From assembly GCA_963703855.1 (NCBI GenBank), contig CAVPFW010000022.1, forward strand, positions 248,001-312,000: a stretch of DNA of 64,000 nucleotides, read 5' to 3'. The notes under the pieces were generated by a model. It had not been told where the DNA came from and ran no database searches. It saw only the letters and a list, made by a program, of their open reading frames with translations. Made by a program: the position numbers and the translations under genes. Of this stretch, positions 8,714 through 17,155 are shown piece after piece. This stretch comes from AP-15 sp963703855 (GTDB taxonomy: Bacteria; Pseudomonadota; Alphaproteobacteria; ATCC43930; CGMCC-115725). Position 1 is the first letter of the stretch, and every line of letters starts with the position of its first letter.

Positions 8714-9561
8714 CGCGCGGTCACCAGGAAGACCGTGGAGGGCAGCACTTTGTTTCCGCCCTTGGCGTGGGCGGCAAAGGCGTCCTCGATCTCGCGCCGG
8801 ATCGTCTGGACGGTCGCCGCATCGGGCTTCTTTTCGTCGATCAGCCGGCCCGAGGGACCCATGATGCAGGCGTGCTCGGCCTCCTCCTTGGGGGCCGAGG
8901 CGGCGATGTCGGGGTGTTCGCGGTGGATCTCGATGCCCGCGAACCCGGCGGCGCCGAGAAATGAGCGCACATAATCGGGGTCGCTGAACGCCATCGGACC
9001 GGGCGCGCGGGCGGGCTTGGGCTCGGGCGGCCCGAGGTGGTGCAACGCCACCTCGTAAGGGATCAGCCAGTGCCGGTTGTCGGCGAGCGGTCCCCAGCAG
9101 GCAAAGCACAACCGGGCGCCGGGCTTGGCCGCGGCAAGGAGATTGGTGAACGCCGCCGTGGGATCGGCGAAGAACATGACGCCGAAGCGCGAGGCGATCA
9201 GGTCGAAACGGTTGGGCTCGAACGGATGCGTCTGCGCGTCCGCCTGCATCAGCGACACGGTCTTCAGCCCGCTTTCGGCGATGCGCTTGCGGGCGCCGGC
9301 CAGCATCGCCTCGGAGATGTCGGCCCCGACCACCTGGCCGCGCTCGCCGACCGCCTCGGCCAGAGGGACCGTGAAGGCGCCGGTGCCGCAGCCGATCTCG
9401 AGCGCCCGCTCGCCCGCAGCCGCCGCCGAGTGCTTCAGCAGCAGGTCGTTGACCGCGCGCACCCGGCGCTCGACAAAGCCTTCGAGCCCGACCCAGCGCG
9501 GGCCGGCTACCGTGTTCCAATATTCCTGTTGCGCGGCATTCGCCGTGCTTTGTGACGCCAT
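8701..9561 (-). CDS. Class I SAM-dependent methyltransferase
   Basis: A 286-residue protein with a Rossmann methyltransferase core. Motif I is LEIGCGTGAFT near residue 55, then VVGADISEAML, LMQADAQTHPF and DLIASRFGVMFF, followed by the post-motif ANLLAAAKPGARL region. The N-terminal NAAQQEYWNTVAGPRWV resembles UbiE/arsenite-methyltransferase-like proteins acting on small molecules. The substrate is unknown. It lies 16 bases downstream of the SDR gene in the same direction, so the two probably form an operon. Confidence 0.85.
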   Translation of the reverse strand: MASQSTANAAQQEYWNTVAGPRWVGLEGFVERRVRAVNDLLLKHSAAAAGERALEIGCGTGAFTVPLAEAVGERGQVVGADISEAMLAGARKRIAESGLKTVSLMQADAQTHPFEPNRFDLIASRFGVMFFADPTAAFTNLLAAAKPGARLCFACWGPLADNRHWLIPYEVALHHLGPPEPKPARAPGPMAFSDPDYVRSFLGAAGFAGIEIHREHPDIAASAPKEEAEHACIMGPSGRLIDEKKPDAATVQTIRREIEDAFAAHAKGGNKVLPSTVFLVTARRQR

Positions 9562-9576
9562 CTTTGGACCCTCCGT

Positions 9577-10416
9577 TCAATCGGGCTCGATCGGCATTGT
9601 CGCGATCGCCTTCCAGGCGATCGGCGCGCCGCATTTTTCCGCGGCTTCGGCGGGCGGCAGCGCGGTATCCCAATGCGCCGCCAGAAAGCGCCGCCCGGTG
9701 ACCCCGGCGGCAGCCTCCGACACCAACCAGCGCAACGGCGGCGCCATGATTTCGGGGCGCAGCAGTCGGCTGCGGTCGACGAACGCCCCATCCGGGATGA
9801 TCCGCGTATCCGTCATCCCGCCCGGCACCAGCACATTGGCGGTGACCCCGGTCCCGGCGAGGTCGGCCGCCATCACCGCGGTCGCCGCCTCGGCCGCAGC
9901 CTTGCTGGCGCCGTAGAGCACATAGCCCTCGCGCAGCATCGTGCCGAGGCTGGTGGTGACGGTGACGATCCGTCCGTGCTTGGCAGCGAGCATGTGCGGC
10001 GCGACCGCGCGCGCCATCATCAACGGTGCGGTCGCGTTGACCGCGACAAAGCGGCCCCATTGCTCCGGGGTGATTTCCCAGAAGCGGAGCGGGTTGCGGC
10101 GCTGGTCGGCGCGGATCGAGCCCTGTCCGATCCCGGCGTTGTTGACCAGAATGTCGATCTGCCCGGACATGCCGAGCACAGTCGACACGATCGTCTGGAA
10201 CGAGGCCGGGTCGGCGAGGTCGGCGCGCACCGTCTGCAGCGCGCCCGCAGACTCCTTGCCGGCGGTCGCGGCCGCCGCCGTCAATTCGCCGAGCCATGCC
10301 GCCTCGCGATCGACCGCGGCGACGTCGATGCCGCCTTCGAGCAGGCCCAGGCTCATCGCCCGCCCGATGCCGCTCGCCGCCCCGGTGACGATCGCGACCT
10401 GCCGTTTTGCCGCCAT
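9577..10416 (-). CDS. Short-chain dehydrogenase/reductase
   Basis: A 279-residue SDR oxidoreductase using NAD(P). The cofactor motif TGAASGIG is at residues 11-18, NNAG at about residue 90, and the catalytic pair is Y and K in YGASK. The C-terminal ~50 residues (WDTALPPAEAAEKCG) extend past the minimal fold. The start at 10416 has GGAGAA eight bases upstream; an earlier in-frame ATG at 10530 gives a non-homologous tail and lacks a site. It is followed closely by a methyltransferase gene. It is divergent from the encapsulated ferritin gene across 139 bases. Confidence 0.88.
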   Translation of the reverse strand: MAAKRQVAIVTGAASGIGRAMSLGLLEGGIDVAAVDREAAWLGELTAAAATAGKESAGALQTVRADLADPASFQTIVSTVLGMSGQIDILVNNAGIGQGSIRADQRRNPLRFWEITPEQWGRFVAVNATAPLMMARAVAPHMLAAKHGRIVTVTTSLGTMLREGYVLYGASKAAAEAATAVMAADLAGTGVTANVLVPGGMTDTRIIPDGAFVDRSRLLRPEIMAPPLRWLVSEAAAGVTGRRFLAAHWDTALPPAEAAEKCGAPIAWKAIATMPIEPD

Positions 10417-10555
10417 CAGCGTTTTCTCCGTTGTCGTCGGCCGCCAATGCCCCCGACTCTCACACCCCGACGGGCGCGGCGCAATCCGGATTTGTTTGAC
10501 ATCGCGGAGATCGCCGGGGCCCCCTGCCAACTTGAGACCGGAGCGATAGCCACCA

Positions 10556-10936
10556 ATGTCCAGTGAAGACCTTCACGTTCCGCGCGAGCGGCTCTCTCAG
10601 GAAGCCCGCCTGCTGCACTACGCGATCGTATCCTTGAAGGAGGAGCTCGACGCGATCGACTGGTACCGGCAGCGCGCCGACGACACCGACGACGAGGCGC
10701 TGAAGCAGGTGCTGCTCCACAACATGCGCGACGAGATGGAGCACTCGGCGATGCTGATCGAGTGGCTGCGCCGCAACAATGCGGATTTCGCGCGGATGTT
10801 CGAGACCTACCTGTTCACCGAGGCGCCGATTGTCGCGGTCCAAAGCGCGGATCAGGCCGGCGCCGCAGCGGGCCTCGGCGGGGCTCGCAGGCGCGACGGT
10901 CCGGGCTTTACCATAGGTCCGCTGAAGGGAGAGTAG
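10556..10936 (+). CDS. Encapsulated ferritin (EncFtn) with encapsulin-targeting peptide
   Basis: The 126-residue protein matches the encapsulated-ferritin family: two helices only, with EEL at residues 29-31, DWY at 35-37, and the ExxH iron site at E60-H63 (DEMEHSAM), then EWLRRNNA and TYLFTEAPI. In this family two subunits build one four-helix di-iron ferroxidase site. After a glycine/alanine linker the C-terminus reads PGFTIGPLKGE (residues 116-126). This fits the cargo-loading peptide (about LTIGSLKG) that docks ferritin inside an encapsulin shell. In Rhodospirillum rubrum the shell gene follows immediately; here the next gene, 277 bases on, is an acyl-CoA dehydrogenase homologue and no HK97-fold shell gene is in the window. 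The shell may be encoded elsewhere. Confidence 0.88.
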   Translation: MSSEDLHVPRERLSQEARLLHYAIVSLKEELDAIDWYRQRADDTDDEALKQVLLHNMRDEMEHSAMLIEWLRRNNADFARMFETYLFTEAPIVAVQSADQAGAAAGLGGARRRDGPGFTIGPLKGE

Positions 10937-11213
10937 CGGGATCGACCTCCTCAACCGCGAGCGCGCCATCCGGAGGCTCGTGCGGCGCGATTGACGAGGA
11001 TGAAGCGATCTGCGCGATCTGCGACGACGGTCGAGGCTCTCATCGGTCGAGGCGCTGCGGCCCCGCCTTCGTCGATTCGGCCACGTTTCGCTCCCCGATT
11101 CGGCTGTGAGCCGCGCCGCACAATGGGGAGATGCCACAGCCGGCGGGAGTGCGGTAATATTAACCGGCGATGGATTGCCGGCGACGTGACCGGCGGTGTG
11201 AAGAGAGCGAGCG

Positions 11214-12419
11214 ATGAGGTCGAACGCCCGAGACCCGCAGAGCGCCGACAGGCCCGGCTCCGACTATGTCGAGCAGGTGCGGGAACTCGGCCCGATGATC
11301 GCGGCGGCCGCCGACGAGATCGAGCATAGCCGCGAGCTTCCGGAGCCGCTCGTCGCGGCGCTGGCCCGGCGCGGGCTGTTCCGACTGCTGCTGCCGCGCT
11401 CCTTGGGCGGCGCCGAGCTGCCGCCTGCTGCCTATGTCCCGGTCATCGAAGCGGTCGCCAAGCACGACGCCAGCGTCGCCTGGTGCCTCGGCCAGGCCTG
11501 CGGCTGCACGATGACCGCCGCCTATCTCGCCCCCGAGGCGGCGCGGGAGATCTTCGGCGGCGAGCGCGGGATCGTGGCCTGGGGTCCGCCTGGCCCGGCC
11601 GAGGCGCGGATCGCGCCGGGCGGCTACCGGCTGACCGGGACATGGAGTTTTGCCAGCGGCAGCCATCACGCTACCTGGCTCGGCGCCCATGTCGCGGTCT
11701 TTGCCGAGGATGGGACGCCGCGGCTGCGCCCCGACGGCAGTCCGGTGTTCCGCACCCTGCTGTTCCCAAAGGCGCAGGCGAGGATGACCGATATCTGGCA
11801 TGTGATCGGTCTGCGCGGCACCGGCAGCGACAGCTACACGGTGACCGATCTGCTCGTCCCGGAAAACCATGCCGTCGAGCGCAGCGCGGAAGCCAAACCG
11901 CGCGAGCCGGGCCTGCTTTACGCCTTCAGCAGCAGCAACGTTTATTCGGCTGGATTCGCCGGGGTGGCTCTCGGCGTCGCCCGCGGCACGCTCGACGCCT
12001 TTATCGAGCTCGCCCGCGACAAGATCCCGCGCGGCGCCAAGCGCACGTTGCGCGACAACAATTTGATCCAGGCGCAGGTAGCGCAGTCCGAGGCGCGGAT
12101 CGGGGCGGCGCGAGCGTTTCTATTGAGTGCGCTCGACGATATCTGGCGGGAGGTCGGCCGCACGGGCCGGCTCAGCCTCGACCACAATACGACGATCCGG
12201 CTGGCCTCGACCTGGGCCATCCACCAGGGGAAGGACGCCGTCGACACGCTCTACCACGCAGCCGGGGCCACCGCGATCTTCGAGGAAAACCCGTTCGAGC
12301 GGCGGTTTCGCGACGTTCACACCGTGATCCAGCAATATCAGGGCCGCCAGGCCCATTTCGAGACCGTGGGCCAGGTTTTGCTCGGCCTCGGGCCCGAGAG
12401 CACGATGTTCACCTTTTAG
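11214..12419 (+). CDS. Acyl-CoA dehydrogenase / group D flavin monooxygenase-like protein
   Basis: The 401-residue protein has the acyl-CoA dehydrogenase fold. The N-terminal helical domain (ADEIEHSRELPEPLV) resembles two-component flavin hydroxylases (HsaA, DszC type) more than beta-oxidation enzymes. Then come the beta-domain GYRLTGTWSFASG, a GLRGTGSDSYTV turn and C-terminal HAAGATAIFEENPFERRFRD, where canonical dehydrogenases have the GG.GY..E catalytic region. The substrate is unknown. It is followed by a frameshifted ferritin-like gene 24 bases downstream, and the two may be one oxidative unit. Confidence 0.8.
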   Translation: MRSNARDPQSADRPGSDYVEQVRELGPMIAAAADEIEHSRELPEPLVAALARRGLFRLLLPRSLGGAELPPAAYVPVIEAVAKHDASVAWCLGQACGCTMTAAYLAPEAAREIFGGERGIVAWGPPGPAEARIAPGGYRLTGTWSFASGSHHATWLGAHVAVFAEDGTPRLRPDGSPVFRTLLFPKAQARMTDIWHVIGLRGTGSDSYTVTDLLVPENHAVERSAEAKPREPGLLYAFSSSNVYSAGFAGVALGVARGTLDAFIELARDKIPRGAKRTLRDNNLIQAQVAQSEARIGAARAFLLSALDDIWREVGRTGRLSLDHNTTIRLASTWAIHQGKDAVDTLYHAAGATAIFEENPFERRFRDVHTVIQQYQGRQAHFETVGQVLLGLGPESTMFTF

Positions 12420-12443
12420 CAGGCGGCGCGGCGACTGACCGAT

Positions 12444-13323
12444 ATGCAGCCTCCAGACTTTCCAGCACACGATGGCCGGACCGCGGCAGCCCGGCCCAGC
12501 CCGGCCGATCGAACGGCCGCCCGGCGGAATTGGTCGCTCGACGACATTCCCTGGCCGATGATCCGGCACGACGCGGTGGAGCGGAGCGAGGCGCTGTTCT
12601 ACATGGTCGCGGCCGCGTCGTTGATGGAAAGCGCCACCGACCTCTATACGGCAAACTTGATCGAACACTTTGCCGGCGACCAGGAAATCACTTCGTGGCT
12701 GGAACATTACTGGCTGCCCGAGGAATTGCAGCACGGCCGGGCTTTGCGCCGCTATGTCGAAGCGGCCTGGCCGCAGTTTCCTTGGGAAAAAGTCCGCGAA
12801 CGCTTTATCGACGAGTTTCGGCCGCTTTGCCACGAGGCGCTCGAATTCGACGCGCTGCCTCGAAATGGCCTCGCGCTGCGTCGTCGAGATGGGCACCGCC
12901 AGCTTCTACACGACCCTGTCGCGGGCCAGCCTCGATCCGGTGCTCGCCCTTCTGACCGGGCGGATTGCCGAAGACGAGGTCCGTCACTACAAGCACTTTT
13001 ATCGCTTTTTCCGCAAATATCGGGACATCGAGCGGCCGCGGCGCACCGTCGTCGCCCCGGCGCTGTGGCGGCGGCTGCGGATGACCGGCGGCGAAGACCG
13101 GCTGATCGTGCTGAGGCACATTCACGGAGCGCGCCATCCCGGCACGCCGTTCGGCCCCGCCGTGTACCGCAACGTGCACCGGCAGTGCCGGGACCTCGCC
13201 CGTCCGCATTTCCCGGTCGAAATGAGCATGCGCATGCTGCTGAAGCCGCTCGGCCTGGGTCCGCGGACCCAGCGGGTGGTGCTGCCGGTCATCGCGGCGC
13301 TGGCGCGGCGGGTGGTGCCGTAA
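12444..13323 (+). pseudogene. Ferritin-like di-iron protein, frameshifted as sequenced
   Basis: The first frame (from ATG 12444) gives ESATDLYT, EELQHGRALRR and a helix ending HEALEFDAL. The continuation, LEMASRCVVEMGTASFYT then EDEVRHYKHFYRFFRK, is one frame over from about 12859. Two E-x-x-H pairs (EELQH, EDEVRH) mark a ferritin-like or acyl-ACP-desaturase-like di-iron site; the joined product is about 292 residues. The switch needs removal of one base near 12856-12859 (CTGCCTCG versus CTGCTCG). Given similar one-base breaks elsewhere in the window, a sequence error is likely. Role unknown; it follows a flavin-dependent oxygenase-like gene. Confidence 0.65.
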
Positions 13324-13396
13324 CGATCCCGGCGCGCGGTCACGTCACGTTTTGAGGCGCCTCGGGCAGGCCGGCGAGCTGGCGTCGCTCGCCTGG

Positions 13397-13897
13397 TCAA
13401 GCCGCGAGATCGCCGTCCGGCTGGTTGACGAAGATCAGCACGGCGAGGATCGTCATATAAAAGCGAAATGCCGGCTGCTGGCCATTCCAGGTTTGAGACT
13501 GCCACATCTGAAACCACTCGCCGCCGATCGCCATGAAACCGAAGAACCAGACCAGAAAACCGATCGCCGCGCCGACGAAGACGAGGCGTTTGCTGCGGTT
13601 GAAGCGGGTGGCGGCGGCGCGCAGTTGGCGGAGCAGCGCGAGCGCCCCGAGCCCCAGGCTCAGCCCGGTCAGCCCCTCGCCGAATATGATCAAGCCGTAG
13701 GCCACGTTCCACAAGGCCGGCGAGGTCACCCGGCGATAGGTGAGCGCGTTTCCCGGGCGCGTCGTATCCATGCTCAGCACATGACGCACGAATTCGAAAT
13801 TGGTGCCGTAATCGATCAGATTGTCGAAGGTCACGAGCGCCGCGAACAGCGCGAGCGCTCCGACCATCACGGTCTTGGCGATGCGAGCCTCGATCAC
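13397..13897 (-). CDS. DUF2165 family membrane protein
   Basis: A 166-residue small integral membrane protein of the DUF2165 family, of unknown function. Four hydrophobic segments are visible: MVGALALFAALVTF, LWNVAYGLIIFGEGLTGLSL, LVFVGAAIGFLVWFFGF and FYMTILAVLIFV. The conserved GGEWFQMWQS precedes the last one. The GTG at 13897 is chosen because GGAGGGG lies seven bases before it; a TTG at 13921 would add eight residues but lacks a site. It stands alone between convergent and same-strand neighbours. Confidence 0.85.
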   Translation of the reverse strand: MIEARIAKTVMVGALALFAALVTFDNLIDYGTNFEFVRHVLSMDTTRPGNALTYRRVTSPALWNVAYGLIIFGEGLTGLSLGLGALALLRQLRAAATRFNRSKRLVFVGAAIGFLVWFFGFMAIGGEWFQMWQSQTWNGQQPAFRFYMTILAVLIFVNQPDGDLAA

Positions 13898-13963
13898 GGC
13901 TGACCCCTCCGGGACCGCCAACGCCGTCGGTAGCTGGGGCAGGGAGTCAGTCGCCCGCCGTTG

Positions 13964-14746
13964 TCAAGCACTGCCGGTCAGCTTTTCGCCGCGCACGGTA
14001 ATCAGGCAAATGTGATTTGCTCGAGTGGGCGGAGTGCTCGCGCCGGCGAGTTCGTGCTCCAGCCGACGCACTCCTGCCTGATAGGCCGCGTCGGGAATCG
14101 ACAGCAGCTGCGAGCAAGTATCGCGGCGGCGCACGGTTTCGAGCCAGGCGCACAAATCCTCTTCGAAATGCAGATGCTCCCGTTCCACTGTCACTGCTGC
14201 AAATCCGGCTCCCACCATTGCCGTCACCATCGTCTCGGGAGGCCAAAAATCCTCCAGATCGATCGCGTAAGCCTCGGGAAAATACGTGTAATAGAGCCAA
14301 TCCGCGCACTCCTGCGGGCATAAATTGCGGATCACGAAGCGCGCGTCACGCCGCAGGACGCGAAATGCCGCGCGCAGCATGCCGGCTTTGTCCCGCAGAT
14401 GGTGGAACGCCATTTGACAGCTGATGAAATCAAAACTCTCCGCCTCGAAGGGCAGCATGGCACCATCGGCTTGCACCCAGGCGATGCCCGGCCCTTTGGA
14501 TTGCGCCCGCCGCAGCATGCCGAGCGACCGGTCGATCCCCACCAGCCGGGCGCTGGGCAGCGCCGTGCGGTTCGCCAGCAGCTGACTTCCGGTGCCGCAG
14601 CCGACATCCAAGATGGCTGGAGGATCCGAAGACGCACGTTGTCCAATGAAGGCCAAGAGCTCCGGATCGACCGATTTCGCCCGATACGGCTGCGAATCAT
14701 ATCGATCGGCAATGAGCTCGTAATTTACGCGGGGTGACGGCGTCAT
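13964..14746 (-). CDS. Class I SAM-dependent methyltransferase
   Basis: A 260-residue protein. Motif I is ILDVGCGTGSQL near residue 45, then LVGIDRSLGMLRRA, WVQADGAMLPF and DFISCQMAFHHL, which is the UbiE/small-molecule methyltransferase pattern. A C-terminal region of about 100 residues (CADWLYYTYFPEAY, LCAWLETVRRRD) is more specific but not assigned. The substrate is unknown. It is 36 bases downstream of the D-aminoacylase gene on the same strand, so co-transcription is plausible. Confidence 0.82.
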   Translation of the reverse strand: MTPSPRVNYELIADRYDSQPYRAKSVDPELLAFIGQRASSDPPAILDVGCGTGSQLLANRTALPSARLVGIDRSLGMLRRAQSKGPGIAWVQADGAMLPFEAESFDFISCQMAFHHLRDKAGMLRAAFRVLRRDARFVIRNLCPQECADWLYYTYFPEAYAIDLEDFWPPETMVTAMVGAGFAAVTVEREHLHFEEDLCAWLETVRRRDTCSQLLSIPDAAYQAGVRRLEHELAGASTPPTRANHICLITVRGEKLTGSA

Positions 14747-14782
14747 GGCTCTGCCCGAGCCTCCTGGCTGGCCGGATGGCAG

Positions 14783-16234
14783 CTAGCCCGCCTCGGCGTG
14801 CATCCGCTGGCGGCGCAAGGCGCGGCCGGGATGTTCGCCGCTGGGCCGGCCCGCAGCCCAGACCGGGCGGCCGTTGACGAAGACATGTTCGATGCCGGCG
14901 GCGGGGGTGGTCGGCTGCTCGAAGGTGGCGCGATCGAGAACCGTCGCCGGGTCGAAGACCGTGATGTCTGCATAGGCGCCGGCGGCGACCCGGCCGCGCC
15001 CGCTCAGGCCGAACCGGGCGGCGGGCAGGCCGGTCATCCGGCGCACCGCCTCTTCGAGCCCGAACAGGCCGAGCTCGCGGCAGTAATGGCCCAGCACGCG
15101 CGGAAAGGTGCCCCACAGCCGCGGATGCGGGTGAATGTCGTGCGGCAGCCCGTCGGAGCCGATCATCGTGTGCTCGAAGCGCAATACCCGCTGCACGTCC
15201 GGCTCGTCCATCGTCCAATAGATGGCCCCCGCCGGCTGCAATCGGTCGACCGCCTCGTTGACGCCGACGCCCCACTCGGCGGCGATCGCCGACAATTCGC
15301 GGCCGGCCTGCTCGGGGGCGCTCTTCGACCAGGTGACCATCACCTTCGACGCCCGCGCGGCCTGCGCCGCGCTAAGCACCGTCGAGGAGGCGATGTAGGG
15401 ATAGGCATCGAGCCCGACCTCTTGCCGCGCGATCGCCGCGGCGATCCGCGGCAGGGTGGCAGCGGTGCGCCCGAAATTGTCGCGGCCGATGGTCTTGTGG
15501 TGCGAGATCACCACCGGCACCCCGGCCGCGCGGCCGACCGCGAAGCTCTCTTCGAGGCTGTCGAGGACGCCGCCGCCCTCGTTGCGCATATGCGTCGTAT
15601 AGAGGGCGCCGGCCGGGCGCAGCAATGCCGCCAAGGCCTCGATCTCGGAGGGCGGCGCGTGTTCGGCCGGGGCATAGGCGAGCCCACTCGACAGGCCGAC
15701 CGCACCGGCGTCGAGCGCCTCCTGCAACAGTTCGCCCATGCGCGCGAGCTCCGCCGGCTCGGCCGGGCGGTCGAGCGCGCTCATGGTACCGACGCGCAGG
15801 GTCGAATGGCCGACGAGGCAGGCAGCGTTGACCGCCGCCGGTGTCCGGTCGAGCGCCGCCAGATAGTCGGCGAACTGCCCGTAACGATAATCGGCGAGGT
15901 CGCCGATCAGATCGAGCGGCGGCGGCGGAGCATGATCGATCCGCAACGGCGCCAGGCTGATCCCGCAATTCCCGGTGACGACGGTGGTGACCCCCTGGCT
16001 CGCCTTGGCCGCCATCTCGGGCGTCGCGAACAGCGCGCGGTCGTCATGGGTGTGCACGTCGATAAAGCCCGGCGCCACGATCTTGCCCGACACATCGATC
16101 TCGCGCGCGCCCGCAGCCTTCGCGACGACGCCGACCGCGGCAATGCGGTCGCCCGCGATCGCGACATCGGCGCGAAACCGCTTCCCGCCGCTGCCGTCGA
16201 TCACCTCGCCGCCGCGCAGAATGTAATCGGTCAT
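14783..16234 (-). CDS. N-acyl-D-amino-acid deacylase (D-aminoacylase)
   Basis: The 483-residue amidohydrolase-superfamily zinc enzyme would release D-amino acids from N-acylated forms. Features in order are DYILRGGEVIDGSG, APGFIDVHTHDD (metal histidines), VTTVVTGNCGISLAP with the bridging-ligand region typical of D-aminoacylases, AVGLSSGLAYAP, THMRNEGGG, ISHHKTIGR, and MIGSDGLPHD with the catalytic aspartate. Length is normal for the family. Substrate range cannot be read from sequence. A methyltransferase gene follows closely on the same strand. Confidence 0.88.
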   Translation of the reverse strand: MTDYILRGGEVIDGSGGKRFRADVAIAGDRIAAVGVVAKAAGAREIDVSGKIVAPGFIDVHTHDDRALFATPEMAAKASQGVTTVVTGNCGISLAPLRIDHAPPPPLDLIGDLADYRYGQFADYLAALDRTPAAVNAACLVGHSTLRVGTMSALDRPAEPAELARMGELLQEALDAGAVGLSSGLAYAPAEHAPPSEIEALAALLRPAGALYTTHMRNEGGGVLDSLEESFAVGRAAGVPVVISHHKTIGRDNFGRTAATLPRIAAAIARQEVGLDAYPYIASSTVLSAAQAARASKVMVTWSKSAPEQAGRELSAIAAEWGVGVNEAVDRLQPAGAIYWTMDEPDVQRVLRFEHTMIGSDGLPHDIHPHPRLWGTFPRVLGHYCRELGLFGLEEAVRRMTGLPAARFGLSGRGRVAAGAYADITVFDPATVLDRATFEQPTTPAAGIEHVFVNGRPVWAAGRPSGEHPGRALRRQRMHAEAG

Positions 16235-16326
16235 CGCAGTGCTCCACCCGATGGTTCAGCTGGCTCGCAGGGTTCTCTACTTGCAGGGTTCTCTAGTCGT
16301 CAAATCAGACGGATAATGCCCACGCA

Positions 16327-16412
16327 ATCCCTCACCCCCCAGCCCCGAAGGGCTGGGTCCCCCCTCTCCCGCATTGCGGGAGAGGGTGCCGAGCGCAGTG
16401 AGGCGGGTGAGG
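16327..16412. repeat. GC-rich palindrome cluster
   Basis: Contains AGCCCCGAAGGGCT and CTCTCCCGCATTGCGGGAGAG hairpins followed by GAGCGCAGTGAGGCGGGTGAGGG. Same class as the elements at 6.3 and 23.8 kb. It lies between the Ada/AraC regulator and the D-aminoacylase gene. Confidence 0.6.
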
Positions 16413-16447
16413 GTTCGCGGGGTACCGGGAACCAGGTTCGCGCCACT

Positions 16448-17059
16448 CTATTCTCCTCTTTGCGTTGGTTTACCGGTTTCGCCCTTGATTCTGCGAAACG
16501 ACGACGGAGCACGCCCGTAGGTGGCGCCGAACGCGTCGTTGAAGCGCCGTATGCTGCCGAACCCGGCGGCGAAGGCGATCTGCGACAGCGGTATGGCCGT
16601 GTCGTCGATCAGGCGCTTTGCCGCCTGCACCCGGCGAGTCGACGCAAGCTCGCTCGGGGTGGCGCCGGTGTGGCGAAGAAACAGCCGCGAGAGGTGTCGC
16701 GGCCCGATGCCCAGCTTCTCGGCCAGCTCGCGCACCGAGCCGTGATCGAGAAAGCCGTCCTCGATCAGGCGGATGCCGCGGGCGACCGTCGTCGCCGTGC
16801 CGTTCCACGCCGGGCTGCCGGGCGCCGTCTCGGGACGGCAGCGCAGGCACGGGCGAAACCCGGCCCGCTCCGCCGCCGCCGCGGTGGGGAAGAACAGCAC
16901 GTTCTCCGACTTCGCCGGACGTACCGGGCAGACCGGCCGGCAATAGATCCGCGTGGTGCGGACTCCGGTGAAGAACCGGCCGTCATAGGCCGGGTCCCGC
17001 GCCAGGCGGGCGCGATCGCAGGTCGCGGGGTCAAGGATGTGCGGATTGCCGTTCAACAT
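16448..17059 (-). CDS. Short Ada-type metal-binding / AraC-type regulator
   Basis: The 203-residue protein has two domains. The N-terminal Ada zinc/methyl-acceptor domain has four cysteines in order (YCRPVC near residues 39-44, CLRC near 74-77) and the TTRIYCRPVCPVR signature. It is followed by an AraC-type helix-turn-helix pair (LAEKLGIGPRHLSRLF; IAFAAGFGSIRRFND). In Ada-AlkA proteins a glycosylase domain normally follows, and in Ada an O6-methylguanine methyltransferase domain; here the protein ends after the DNA-binding domain. The likely role is sensing methyl damage and activating repair genes. No repair gene is adjacent; the divergent neighbour is an MFS transporter. Confidence 0.83.
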   Translation of the reverse strand: MLNGNPHILDPATCDRARLARDPAYDGRFFTGVRTTRIYCRPVCPVRPAKSENVLFFPTAAAAERAGFRPCLRCRPETAPGSPAWNGTATTVARGIRLIEDGFLDHGSVRELAEKLGIGPRHLSRLFLRHTGATPSELASTRRVQAAKRLIDDTAIPLSQIAFAAGFGSIRRFNDAFGATYGRAPSSFRRIKGETGKPTQRGE

Positions 17060-17155
17060 CGCTGAACGAGCCTAATCCCCGCCTTCCCGGTTCGATAGCC
17101 GAAATCGGACCCGGTCGGGGGACCATGTCTGAAACCGGCCAGCGCAGACGCAGCG

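Noticed and set aside
10937..11213. Possible encapsulin shell fragment downstream of EncFtn
   Set aside because: All three forward frames were read; none resembles the encapsulin N-terminus or the HK97 fold.
14798..17065. 755-codon plus-strand frame
   Set aside because: Antisense to the D-aminoacylase and Ada/AraC genes; no recognisable domain.
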